NCBI GenBank assembly: GCA_016758965.1
Contig: JAEPRB010000187.1
Span: forward strand, 1-64,000
Source of the DNA: Circinella minor
Taxonomy: Eukaryota > Mucoromycota > Mucoromycetes > Mucorales > Lichtheimiaceae
Direction of reading: 5' to 3'
Length of the DNA stretch: 64,000 nucleotides
Shown here: piece after piece, positions 11,569 through 22,702 of the stretch
Layout: every line of letters begins with the position of its first letter
Numbering within the stretch: position 1 is the first letter of the stretch
Program-made: the position numbers and the translations under genes
Notes under the pieces: model-generated
What the model was told of the DNA's origin: nothing
The model's input: only the letters and a program-made list of their open reading frames with translations
Databases searched by the model: none

Positions 11569-12807
11569 ATGATGGACATTTCTAAAAGTATCAATCAAAT
11601 TGTTGATTCTGTTAAAGATATCAATTTATCATCACATCAACAACAAACACTCGGTGTTATTGCTGCAGCAACAGCTGTAACAAGTTATTCATTATATAAA
11701 CTTTTTTTCCAGGTGCTTATATATATAAAATATATTACACAATTAATATTCTCCTTCTTACATGTTCTTGATTTTGTTTTTGTTTTTTTTATTAACATAA
11801 AATAATTATTTTGTTTAATAAGAGTCCAAGTGATGGTTGCCCTGTTGTACCTTATCGTAATCCTCTCAATGGTTCATCAGCTGAGTTTCGTAAAAACCCA
11901 CGAGAATTCATTCAAAAATGGACAGAAAAACTAGGTCCCGTTTATAGAGTGCATCTCTTTGGTCGTGTATGATCTCTTTACCTTTTTTTGTGTCTATATT
12001 TTTTTTTTTTTTTAGAAAAAAGTGAATCTTTTATATTAAATAGGGAAAATTGTAATATCTATATTTCTTTATATTTTTAGTTATATACTGTCGTTTCGGG
12101 TAGATACGTTCGCGAAGTATTCTTAAACAATGATTTTGATTTCTTTACTGGTACTAACAGAGTAAGTAAACCATTTAAATCAATTATTTGTTTTTTATTA
12201 TTATTAAATAAAATAAAACTTATTAATAAAATCTATTATTATACAGAGATTCAACATGCCATTAATGGCAGGAATCCCACAAGGTACCATCCCCTTTGAT
12301 GAAGGACGAAAAGTTGTAGTTAAATATTTAACACCAAATCTGAAATATTTTACTGCTCGTGCTGTAGAAAACGTAAAACATTTCTTTTCTTAATTACCAT
12401 TGATTTATATTTATAAGACTCTGTCACTAACTTAAATACATTAATGTTATTAATTATAACAGCTGGATATTGGTCTCAGAGAAATCGTGGGGGATCTCAA
12501 AGGTAATTTTTATTATTAGAACAATTAAAAGAGGAAATAACCTCATGACTAACAATACTAAAATAATTATTATTATTATTATTTTCAATTAGAACCAAAG
12601 GAATTGCCTCATATGTTTCCACTTGTTCAAAGAATGGTTGCACGTGCGAGTGCATCTGTCTTTGTTGGTAAAGAACTGGCTAAGGATGATGAATTGGTCG
12701 ATGTTTTTCAAAATATTACTACAGATATTGGATCTATGATTCGTGTGGAATCATGGCTTGAACCTTTTGATACATTCTTATATGTCCGAATGTGGTACGT
12801 AAAAGTG

Positions 12808-12838
<31 letters not shown>

Positions 12839-14090
12839 ATTAAAAAATAAACATTATATAGCTATAGATATATTAACATGAGTTATCATTTTTTAGGGCT
12901 ATTGGTAAGTTCTCTCCTAGCGTTCGTTATTATCGTGAGAAAATGACAAGTGCTATGGGCCCTGAAATTGAGCGACGTATAAAGGCTGCCAAAGAAAATC
13001 CTGACGGTTGGGATCGTCCAGTATGTTATCATTATTTCAATTTAATTTATTTAATATACTCTGAGAGGTTATCACATTTATACATATATATATTCATTGA
13101 ATTATACAACAAAAAAAAAATAATAGGTCGATGTTCTTCAAGATCTAATCGAAAACGTCAAGATTCCTAAGAATATGAGCATTACTTCTCATATTGTAAA
13201 TTATATTATGGCTTTGATTTTTGCTTCTATTCATACTACAAGTGAAAATGGAACTATCGTTCTTTATCGAATTCTTCAACGACCTGAATTAATAGAAGAA
13301 CTTTTGGAGGAGCAAAAGGAAGTTTTGAAAAATAATGGTATTAATCCTAATGGCACTGCTAGAGACGTTTTTACTTTTGAAATTGTCAAGAGTCTTCCTA
13401 AATTAGACAGTATTGTCCGTGAATCATTGCGACTTCGTAATGAATTTTATGAACTTCCTCATTCAAATATTGGAAAGAAAAAAGTCGTTTTGAGTAATGG
13501 CACAGTTATTCCACCAGGTAATAATCCCCCCCCCCAAAAAAAAATAGTCAATATATAATTGATATTATTACTTTGTGAGAATTGAAAAGCTAATTTTACC
13601 TTTTTTTTTTAATTATTTATTAGGCGAAGATGTTTTAATTAATGCTTGGTACAACCAACAATATGATGGTTGGGATGAATACAAGATTGCCGATGAAGAT
13701 CGTTCCGAATTCAAACCTTATAGATATTTAAATTCAGGTCGTCCTAGTACAAAGGTTGGAGATGATTACCTTGTCTTTGGTGAAGGAAAACATGCATGCC
13801 CGTAAGTTTTTTTTTTTTTTTTTTATTTTATTTTCTCTAAACCGTATACTATAATTACGTGCAGGGTGTATGTGTATGAGATAATGAAATATTTTACTAA
13901 TTCAACTTTGTACATAATTATTTCATTCAACAAATATAATAGTGGTCGTTGGTTTGCAATTCAAGAAATCAAGACTATAATTTCTCTTATAATTCGTGAT
14001 TATAAGATACGTCCATCTAGTGATGTAATTTTCCCAACTACTATAGCTACTGCTATGCCTTTTGGTAGCGCCATCATTGAAAAGAAATAA
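11569..14090 (+). CDS. Cytochrome P450 monooxygenase, tandem copy 1
   Basis: Ten exons: 11569-11712, 11823-11966, 12081-12161, 12247-12372, 12463-12502, 12593-12794, 12897-13020, 13127-13517, 13624-13801, 13943-14090, giving 525 residues. All junctions are GT..AG and keep phase. Residues about 27-48 are a hydrophobic N-terminal anchor (LGVIAAATAVTSYSLYKLFF), implying the ER membrane. P450 hallmarks: I-helix AS-I-H-T-T at about 320-325, the ExxR of ESLRLR starting at Glu386, and the haem loop FGEGKHACPGRWFA with Cys476 as the iron ligand. Intron 9 falls inside the haem loop, within the Pro codon after the Cys. The IHTT I-helix and ACPGRWFA loop resemble fungal ent-kaurene-oxidase-like P450s, but no CYP family is assigned. 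It would use electrons from a P450 reductase, which is not in this window. Copy 2 follows 1.4 kb downstream. Confidence 0.92.
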
Positions 14091-15410
14091 TGTTTTATAA
14101 AATATAAAGTTTTACTACATATTTACATTTTATCTCTACTGATCCATACCTTCCTTTTCTCACTCTTTTTTTTTTCTATATTTAAGTACATTTATAAACT
14201 TAAATTATATACATTCCTTTCATTCATTCAAAATACCTTTTTTTTTCAATTAACATTAATTCATCTTCATAAAGGCATATATATATGTATTTTTATAATA
14301 AACTACCTATTAAAATTTTGATATGTTTATAAAAAATACGTAGTAAATGGAAGAATAGCAATAGAATAAGAGAATAAGAACACCTTTTTTTTTTCTTGAT
14401 TTTTTTCTCTTTTGATTCTTAACAAAGATATAATACTGTTGTAATGTAATGCTATTTTTAATATGTTTTCACAATTATAATATAAGATCATATACACACT
14501 TGATACCATCATGAAAGATCGTTCTATATCGGTATAGAAAACCCGATCAAAACATTAAATTTAAAGGGGGTTAAGCCATATACTATAATAAATTGATTTG
14601 TTGAACATGTAAGGCAAAATATTTGGCCCGTAAAGTAATCGAAAGTAAAAGGAAAAAGTTTTTGTTTTAAGGCAATATTATTTTAGACTTTTAGAGTAAT
14701 AATTATAGTACGTAGAAAATAATTATAAACTCATTAATATAATAATATGCTTATGATAACTCTGCAATTATTTTCTCTTAACATGTACTCAAGAGATCCG
14801 AAGAAAAGGATAATCGAAACGATTTAATTTGTTGACAATTAAAAGGTAATAGTATTTACCCTGAAACATTTTTATGCGAAATTCTTTATCGCGAAAACAT
14901 TTGGCCCGTGAATAAGTCAAAAATTAAATTCTGCTAGGTGTGACACAGCGTAGATCATAGAAGAATTCGGAAGCTAGCTCCTTTTTTTTAAAAAAAAAAA
15001 AAAAAAAGTTGTTCGCTAAATGATTGTAGATATTTATATGCTTAAGTCCCATCTTGTTAGTAACTTTTTTTAATTTTTTATTTAAATAAGACATCTAATT
15101 CAAATTATTCTTTCTTTCTTTGTTTATTCACATTTGTGATAATAATCACGAGTAATTTCAAAGTGATGAAAGGTACATACAACAAACGAGAGAATAAATT
15201 CAAATGAAAAGTTTACGGAGCAAAAAGTCTTTTGATCCGCACCTTCTTTTTGTCGGAATGATAAAAAATAATAAAATATTCAATAATGGATTGTTTTTTT
15301 TTCTAACTGTCAGCGGTGTCAGATGTGTGTTTTTCCGACAGGGCGCGTGTTTTTAGCAGCCAGAAATTATACACCGGACTGCGTGCCCGCTCCGAGAAAT
15401 TAAGGGAAGA
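14091..15410. other. Intergenic between the two P450 genes
   Basis: This 1.3 kb AT-rich spacer has T-run terminator-like DNA just after copy 1 and an A18-type run near 14990-15007. The GC content rises sharply from about 15310 (GTCAGCGGTGTCAG, CCGACAGGGCGCG), which I take as the upstream promoter region of copy 2. No gene was seen. Confidence 0.45.
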
Positions 15411-15418
15411 TATAAAAA
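15411..15418 (+). promoter_or_regulatory. TATA box of P450 copy 2
   Basis: TATAAAAA lies 77 bases upstream of the chosen ATG at 15488 and directly after a GC-richer block. The spacing suits a fungal core promoter. Assigned by position and sequence only. Confidence 0.45.
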
Positions 15419-15487
15419 CCCTCCACGTTATTCTTTTTTCTTTTGCTGCTGTGGAATATAAGAAATATATATATATATATATATATA

Positions 15488-17919
15488 ATGCAATTGACAA
15501 TTCCTTCTTCTCTCGATCAAATTATCGAAACTGTAAAAGATATTAATCTATCTTCCCGTCAACAACAAACAATTGGTTTGCTTACAGCTGCCACTGTCAT
15601 TACTAGCTATACCTTTTATCGACTTTTTAAGGTATATATTAACTTTACTTGTTTTTTTTTCTTACTTTGTTGTCCTCATGTTAAATTTATTTAATTCAAA
15701 TATTTAAAAGGGTCCCCGTGATAATTGTCCTACTGTACCATATCGTAATCCTTTCAATGGATCCTCAGCTGAATATCGTAAAGATCCCAGTGCTTTCGTA
15801 AAGAAATGGACAGAAGAATATGGTCCTGTATATCGTGTGCATTTATTTGGTCGTGTATGTATATGTGTAAACTTTTTTCTCACTATGTAACGTTCATGGA
15901 TGTGATCGTCATAGTAACCATTTATTTATATTATTTTAGATGCATACAATTGTTTCTGGTAGATATGTTCGTGAAATCTTCATGAACAGTAACTTTGATT
16001 TCAATGCCGGTATTGAAAAGGTAAGGATTTTATTATTAATAACTGTACACATGACGAGTAAATAATTATAATTAAATCAAATAATATTGTAATTGTACGT
16101 AGAGATTTAATATGAAATCTATGGCTGATATTCGTGCTCATGAAGTTCCAGCAAGTGATACCCGTGTTGCTGTTGTTCAATACTTGACCCCACATTTAAA
16201 GTATTTTACGCCACGTGCTGTTGAAAACGTAATTTGTTTTTACACTCCTAATTAATCCAATTATATAACTTTTAACTAATTTATAATTTACAAATAGTTA
16301 AACATCGGTCTTCATGACATTGTTGGTGATTTACAAGGTAAGTTAATATTTAATAAGAATAAAAAAAAAACACCTGAGTAGTGGTGCAAATGATATGAAA
16401 TAATTAAAATCATACGAACAAAAGATGAAAAGAATAAGATTTCTTTTTCTATGGACAGTTTTCTAATTACATCATGAAATATGTTATAGGAAAGAAAGAA
16501 CTCCCTCATTTATACCCTCTTGTACAGCGTATGGTGTCTCGAGCAAGTGCATCCGTATTTGTAGGCACAAATTTATGTCAAAATTCTGAATTAGTTACGA
16601 GTTTCCAAGAAATCACTGGTGATTTAGGTTCGTATATATATGCCGAAAACTATTGGATTGAACCATTCCAAGCATTAATGAATTTAAAGATGTGGTATGT
16701 AAATAATATTTTTATGTTGTTGTTGTTTCAAAGAAAATTACGTTTCTAGATTTGCATAAATTAATAATGATTATCATTATATAATATTAGGGCCATTGGT
16801 AAATTTTCTGCTAGTACCAGAAAGCACAGAAGAGTAATGCTTAACGCTATTGTTCCTGAGATTAAATCTCGTCTAGAGAATGCAAAGAAACCTGATTGGG
16901 AAAGACCTGTAAGTATCATTTTAATATAGAGTTTTTTTTTTTTTTTGTAACAAACTATTCATTATTTTCGTTTTTATTCATTCTATAGAATGATATCCTT
17001 CAAGATCTTATTGAAAACTTCAAAGTACCTCCTGGTCGTGATATTGCTACTCATATCACCAACCAAATAATTGTCTTGATTTTTGCCTCTATTCATACTA
17101 CCAGCGAAAATGGAACCATTGTACTTTATCGTATTCTCAATACTCCTGGATTATTGGAAGAACTTTATAAAGAACAACAAGAAGTTCTTACAAATGCAGG
17201 TCTTGATCCTAATGGCAAGAGTAGTGAAGTCTTTACATTTGATATCATTAAGAATATGGTCAAACTTGATAGTGTGTGCCGTGAATCTATGCGTCTTCGA
17301 AACGAATTCTATGAACTTACACATACAAATGTTGGAAAGAATAAGGTTGTTTTAAGCAATGGTACAATTATTCCTCCAGGTTCGTAAATTGCTTTTTTTT
17401 TTTTTGAAGGGAAAGAATTAACTTTAATTACTATGTATAATTATTTTTATTGACATCTTCATAAATCATTTGCTCACTTTCTGTACATATTTTCATTTCA
17501 TTTTAACAAAAATAGGTGGTGATGTCTTAATCAATGCATGGTATAATCAACAAAGCAACGATTGGGAAGAAATGAAAAAGGATAAGTCTGAAGATCGTAC
17601 AGAATTCAAGCCTTTGAGATATGTAAACACAGGATATCCAAGCACAAAAGTCAGTGATGATTACTTAGTCTTTGGTGAAGGAAAGCATGCCTGCCCGTAA
17701 GTTTCATATCTATATATCTATATATAACGTCATTTATACTAATCATTTTAATTTTTTCATACTATTACAATTAGTGGACGTTGGTTCGCCATTCAAGAAA
17801 TTAAAACAGTTATTTCTCTCCTTATTCGTGATTATAAGCTTCAACCTACAAGTGATATCATTTTCCCTACTACAGTTCAAACTGCTTTACCTTTTGGTTC
17901 TGTCTCTATCGAAAAATAG
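15488..17919 (+). CDS. Cytochrome P450 monooxygenase, tandem copy 2
   Basis: Ten exons: 15488-15631, 15711-15854, 15940-16020, 16103-16228, 16298-16337, 16490-16694, 16791-16908, 16989-17379, 17516-17696, 17775-17919, giving 524 residues. Every intron sits at the same place and phase as in copy 1, and six exons have the same length. The start at 15488 is preferred over an upstream in-frame Met at 15443 because that extension would encode Tyr-Ile repeats from an (AT)n tract. Residues about 27-48 are the membrane anchor. FASIHTTS (I-helix), ESMRLR with Glu385 (ExxR) and FGEGKHACPGRWFA with Cys476 are intact, so the enzyme should be functional. Differences lie mainly in the substrate-recognition parts, for example MKSMADIRAHEVPASD against MPLMAGIPQGTIPFDE. 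That suggests duplication followed by a change of substrate preference. Confidence 0.92.
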
Positions 17920-18269
17920 ATATGTTTTTTGTATAAAACAAAGATTCATAGAACAAATAAATAAATGAATAAATGTTGCTCTTTTTTGTGTTCATGCGTA
18001 AAGATCATAAAAAATAAAAATTTCCATATAAAGAAAAAAATATGGCTGAATATAACCCCCACGTTTTGAACGCTTTTTAAACTTAAACGGCGTTGTAATG
18101 ATGAGAAATTCCGAAAATTTCCACAAGCATGACTCAAATTGAATAACAACCTTTTATTACGTATTCCTCATTTGAATTTTTTCTTTTTTGCTTTATTTCG
18201 TTTGTTCCCTGACGAAGAAATTACTTTTTCTTCTCATTTTTTTTTATATATTTTCCCCCTTCTTTCTTC

Positions 18270-19256
18270 ATGTCACTATCTGTTCAACGTTATCAAGACG
18301 CAAGTACTTTCTTAAAAGAAACTCGTGAACAGTTAGAATTGTACGAACTACAACATATATATCTGCTATGTGCTGCATTTAAGTTAGAAAAAGAAGGTCT
18401 AGGAAATTCGTACTGCGGCGTTGTCTGGAAGCATAATAATGACGATCAAGAACAAAAAGAACTTATATTTGCAATTGTAGCATTAGATAGTGATACACTT
18501 TATCCAGGAGTATTTTTTACTCAAAATGAACAAGAGCGTAGCATTGGTACTCAAATGCTTATGGAAGACTTTTTTGCTGCTCCAATTAAAGCCAATGTAA
18601 TTCGAGGCCATGATCCAAGTTTAAGTATGGTCAAGAATGCATGGGAGAAAATTGCTTTGTCACAATCACCTTCTTTGAACATTTCCTTTAAAACAACTAA
18701 TCCCATTTGCTGGACTTACACATCACCAACCGAAGAAGAACTTAAGATATCTAAGGCGGTTATATCTATTCAAGGTCAAGGTTATTTCCTTCGAGTAGCG
18801 ACGACACCAGAATTCCCATTACTCCTTGCTTGGACCCGTGCATTTCTTGTTCATTATGGATTTTTATCGAATGGAAATACGCCAGAGAAAAAAAATATGT
18901 TTGATCTACCATCAGATTTTGATTTTTTTGAACTTACAAGTGAATTTCAATTGGGCAATGTTTACGTTTGGTGTACACCTGATGGACTTCCGGTATCTAT
19001 GGTCTGGAAAAGAAGACCTGTAGGTACAGGATGTACGATTGCTTATGTTTATACTCCCGACAAATTTCGTGGCCGTGGATACGCAAGTTCTATGGTGGCG
19101 GCTTTTACACTCGAATTATTAAAGACACACAAGTATGTCACTCTTATGGTTGATTCAAGGCAAGACGTAAAAGAAAACCTTTATGCAAGAGTAGGCTACA
19201 AGTTTAGTGGTACAATGGTTCGATACCAAGGATTTACTCCGAATACTACAGCTTAA
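18270..19256 (+). CDS. GNAT-family N-acetyltransferase, paralogue 3
   Basis: An intronless 328-residue protein starting MSLSVQRYQDASTFLKETRE, which matches the N-termini of the copies at 1748 and 3093. The acetyl-CoA motif reads YVYTPDKFRGRGYASSMVAA, with R-G-R-G-Y-A at about 267-272, then ENLYARVGYKFSG. SYCGVVWK, GYFLRVATTPEFPLL and GNVYVWCTPDGLPVSMVWK are shared landmarks. The last Gly of the Q/RxxGxG/A motif is Ala, which the family allows. The gene lies 350 bases after P450 copy 2 in the same direction and 14 kb from its paralogues. Either the P450 pair and the desert were inserted into a GNAT array, or this copy moved. The substrate is unknown. Confidence 0.82.
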   Translation: MSLSVQRYQDASTFLKETREQLELYELQHIYLLCAAFKLEKEGLGNSYCGVVWKHNNDDQEQKELIFAIVALDSDTLYPGVFFTQNEQERSIGTQMLMEDFFAAPIKANVIRGHDPSLSMVKNAWEKIALSQSPSLNISFKTTNPICWTYTSPTEEELKISKAVISIQGQGYFLRVATTPEFPLLLAWTRAFLVHYGFLSNGNTPEKKNMFDLPSDFDFFELTSEFQLGNVYVWCTPDGLPVSMVWKRRPVGTGCTIAYVYTPDKFRGRGYASSMVAAFTLELLKTHKYVTLMVDSRQDVKENLYARVGYKFSGTMVRYQGFTPNTTA

Positions 19257-20452
19257 TAATAATTATATTTGTGCGATAATATATATAAAGTAGCGAAATT
19301 AAATTATTATATACTTATCTTTTATAGTCATGTAAGAACTATTATTTAAGTTATTCAGAATCTTTAAACTGTAATCACAATTTATTACTAGATATCATAA
19401 ACATTTTAATCAGCATTATATATATATATATACATAAAATGAAGAATATTTTGCTAATTCTATAATACATTTATTTTGTTTATACGTACCAGTATTCTCT
19501 GTAATTTTTCCAAAAATAAAAATATTCGTTGTACTAATACTGAGCTTATAACATCATGTGGCTATTTTTTTTATTTGCCACATATACATGTCGGGTGACC
19601 CATTTTGTTCATTATTTGGCACCCCACTGCTGTAAAAAAAAACGAGTGCCCCTCTTTATACCACACCACCAAATATAGCAGCCAAATACGTAGATTTTTT
19701 TAGCCACAAATAAATGGCATAAATGGGGAGGGGTAATACATTTGTGAAACAACAAGGCAACGTGGTGTAATGAATTTCTTAAAGGGTATAATTATAAAAA
19801 TATTAACTCAATGGATGAAATTGTTCACAAATACTTGAATAATAAGCAACACTCTCTTATGTAGAATGTGATTTCAGGGTCAAATAAGCAAAAGTACCAA
19901 ATAATGAAGATATCGACACTGTCAATAATAAGATGAAAAAGGTCCTTCCTCATTTTACGTCAGATACCTTCAAGGCAAGGTGTTTTAAGCTGTGGATAAT
20001 AAGCTTGTAAAAATTAAACAAAGTTTGGCGGGACCATATCATAGTTAACGTGATTTTGTATCGATTGAAAAAGGCAGGACAAGTAGTTGCGTTGTATCAG
20101 TTATTGCCATGTCATTAAATAATGACCCAGATAGTCGAAGAGATATATTATCTGAAAAATAGTTTGTTGTAACTTTCTTAATAATTCGAGATGGGGTATC
20201 TATGGTGATAACGACGATAATGACTAATATGGAGATATTATTATACCTATCAACAAAGTTCTGATAATATGCACAGATCTAATACGTAATAAAATAAATC
20301 ACTTGAAACAATAGTGAAATGTATACATGAAAGGTCACCTATGTTCAGATATTACTTTAGATAATATTTATTGATTTAAACCGATCTGTGGCAAAGTTAA
20401 TAACAGAATTTGGTGCTAATCACGTTCACTTCCGAACTAGTATCAAGACCCC
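19257..20452. other. Intergenic, start of 8.4 kb gene-poor tract
   Basis: No gene was seen. The stretch contains an (AT)n run near 19412-19432 and a string GTTTGGCGGGACC near 20028 that resembles an E2F/MBF site but has no adjacent gene. Codon-like signal is absent on both strands. Confidence 0.4.
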
Positions 20453-20685
20453 TTTTTTTTATATCCACCATTGACAAATAGGTTTCATTTCAACAAATAG
20501 TAAAGCTTCCACTCTTCACAGGCTTACTTTGGATAGGAACGTCTACTATTATTCATTATTCTCACCTATCTATGAAACTCATACTAGTTGACGTTTTTAT
20601 CTCAAGCACGTAAGCCTGTGAAGAGTGTAAGCTTTACTATTTGTTGGAATCAAACCTATTTGTCAACAATGGTGAATAAAAAAAA
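20453..20685. repeat. Foldback (inverted) repeat, hairpin or MITE
   Basis: The arm 20453-20527 (T8, then ATATCCACCATTGACAAATA, and on to AGGCTTAC) is repeated in inverse orientation at 20610-20685 (GTAAGCCTGTGAAGAGTG to GGTGAATAAAAAAAA) with only scattered differences. Weaker complementarity continues inwards around ACGTCTACTA and TAGTTGACGT. The loop is about 80 bases. It encodes no protein. It fits a foldback MITE and, if transcribed, would make a long hairpin RNA. Confidence 0.8.
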
Positions 20686-20935
20686 CTCGCAATTGGATCT
20701 TTTTTCTTTATAAATGAAGAATAAGTCACAAATTGTAAAAGCTATCAATAGTTTTCTAACTATGTACGTATTGCTTCTCTTTTTTTTTTGTAATATTGTA
20801 ATACGTACGTAACGATGATCCATTATTTAATTAATTAGACTGTATATGTTTTAATGTACTAAAATATGTATTAATCAATAAATTATTTCTATGTGCTTGT
20901 TCATAACGCATTTTTTAATTATTTCTTATTCTTAT

Positions 20936-20996
20936 TTGAGCACATCTATAGCTTTTTTTTTTTGAAAAAAAAATAAAAAAGCTATATGTACTCCCA
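20936..20996. repeat. Short A/T-cored inverted repeat
   Basis: TGAGCACATCTATAGC followed by a T run is mirrored by an A run followed by GCTATATGTACTC. It is an imperfect stem with an A/T-only core, immediately upstream of the transposase relic. It may mark a decayed element end. Confidence 0.4.
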
Positions 20997-21093
20997 AGAG
21001 ACGCAGATATAATTTATTTTTTATATAACTCCATTTTTTCATTTTTTTTTTCCCAACCTCTCCAAATTTTTGCTCTATACATACCCAAACACG

Positions 21094-21350
21094 ATGACAG
21101 TAATCAAATCTAACGTTGGATTGACAGCTGAACAGTATAGTATTCGGGCTGAGTAGAAAAAACTTAGCTCACGAACCATGACAAATTGATCACTAGCATT
21201 ATGGGCTAAAAATGAGTTTGACTTGTTGAAGGAACCTGATATTAGTACGATATCCAAAGGCTTAAAGAGAGAAAAACAACAAGAAAATAAACATTCAATA
21301 AACTCTTATGAAAAAACATGTAAGTGGTGTAATAAAAAAGCAACCCATCC
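21094..21350 (+). pseudogene. Dead pogo/Tigger-type transposase fragment (CENP-B-like N-terminal HTH)
   Basis: A single frame from the ATG at 21094 reads NVGLTAEQYSIRAE, stop (21154-21156), KKLSSRTMTN, stop, then SLALWAKNEFDLLKEPDIST and ISKGLKREK. This matches the start of pogo-superfamily transposases and CENP-B: an LTxEQ helix, then LAxWA, then P-x-STIS-x-x-LK, the psq-type helix-turn-helix that binds element ends. The following CKWCNKKATHPVVY may be the start of the second HTH. At least two in-frame stops and the absence of any DDE catalytic region show it is a truncated, inactive relic. A terminal-repeat-like sequence about 200 bases downstream (21545-21563) belongs to the same type of element. 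Confidence 0.65.
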
Positions 21351-21439
21351 TGTAGTATACTAATTTAATTACAATCCTTATATTTATCAGATAAATACTT
21401 TTTTTATTATATGAGTTAAGGATTCAATGCCGCTCGGTG

Positions 21440-21563
21440 CTATGAAAGTGAAATAAAAGGGGATGTGAAAAATTTCGTACGTATGTTATTTTTTAACCAT
21501 TCCTTGATTTTTGGTGAAGTTAATGAGGTGTGAGAATTAACGGATATGAAATTAACGGGGATT
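21440..21563. mobile_element. Pogo-type element end, copy A
   Basis: AGTGAAATAAAAGGGGATGT through to TATGAAATTAACGGGGATTGT. It matches, in reverse, the left part of the MITE at 52965 (CCCCGTTAATTTCA, then CACATCCCCTTTATTTTCAC). It lies just after the transposase fragment and is probably the right terminus of that element. Confidence 0.55.
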
Positions 21564-21621
21564 GTATGTATATAGATCAAATAGTAATAAAAACCGTAGT
21601 AGCAGCAGTTATTAATCCTCT

Positions 21622-22306
21622 CACAGCCACGGCTAAAAATTCCATGCAATTACCTAATTCTCTATAAATATGAACTTATAGGTTATGAAATGCCATGCTT
21701 CTCTATGAATATGCATGAAAAAAGGCAATCATTCATTTTCATGGAAATAAATCCATGAATCTCTATTACAAAAATTAACGAATCTGAGTAACATTGTATG
21801 ACTCAGAATGATATATGAATCCGCATAAAACTGAACAACTATCTATGAATATGAATGAAAATGCATGTTTTGTAAATATGAGTGATAATCTGTGAAATCG
21901 CATACTTATACTTTGTGAAATCATGATCGTTTGACGAGAAGTAGTATTTCCACGCACTTCTTTTACTACTTTTCTCATAAAGTTAATGACCCACAAAAAA
22001 AAAATATTATTTAAAGTGCCTATCATAATATAGTAGAGGTGGTTTCAACCATGTTATAGCCACAGTATAATGTATATGTTCATAAAGTAAAATACATATC
22101 ATTTAAAAATTAGGTGCTGAAAATCCATGAATCAGCATGAGTCTGCATATAAGTTAGGTAATGGGTATGACTGAATATCTATGATTCTGAATGGATCTAT
22201 GGATCTTTATGAACTGACACTTTTCATAATAGAAATTCATACCATTAGTAATCATGCAGATTCATAGAAATCCATTCATTTCTATTACTCATTTTAGCCG
22301 TGGTGT
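21622..22306. mobile_element. ATGAAT-rich MITE-like element with CCACGGCTAAAA termini
   Basis: The segment is bounded by CACAGCCACGGCTAAAAAT at 21622-21640 and the inverted ATTTTAGCCGTGGTGT at 22291-22306, sharing the 12-base inverted repeat CCACGGCTAAAA. The interior is filled with variants of ATGAAT, ATTCAT and CATGAATC on both strands and has no coding signal. A possible TCA duplication flanks it. It is read as a non-autonomous DNA element, nested between two pogo-type ends. The superfamily is unknown. Confidence 0.5.
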
Positions 22307-22624
22307 CATAGGTAACATTAAAAATAGATGCTTCTTGTTTGCTATATCTCCATATGGACTACATCACTTACTTGTGTAGCTAAAAGACAAGAAATATTTG
22401 TTACCTAAAGTAAAAAACGAAAATGTTCACTTTCGGTGAAGTTCTGTTTATCATGCATGTTTTGTTCATAACAATTTGCTTATGATAGCGTACGTATTAA
22501 ATGAAAAACCATCACAGTATTTTTATCAACAATAAAATCATAGAACAATGCAGTATTGCATCTGTTATAGACTAGTGAGCTGAAGTATTCAATATATGCA
22601 CATTCTTGGAAAAAAAAATTATAG

Positions 22625-22702
22625 TATCCGTTAATTTTCACACCCCCTTATTTTCACAAAAAAAATGAAAAATGGCTCTATGAAATTAACGGGGATTGTT
22701 TA
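22625..22702. mobile_element. Pogo-type element end, copy B
   Basis: CCGTTAATTTTCACACCCCC followed by TATGAAATTAACGGGGATTGT repeats the motif set of copy A at 21440-21563 and of the MITE at 52965. Only a terminal fragment is present. Confidence 0.5.
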
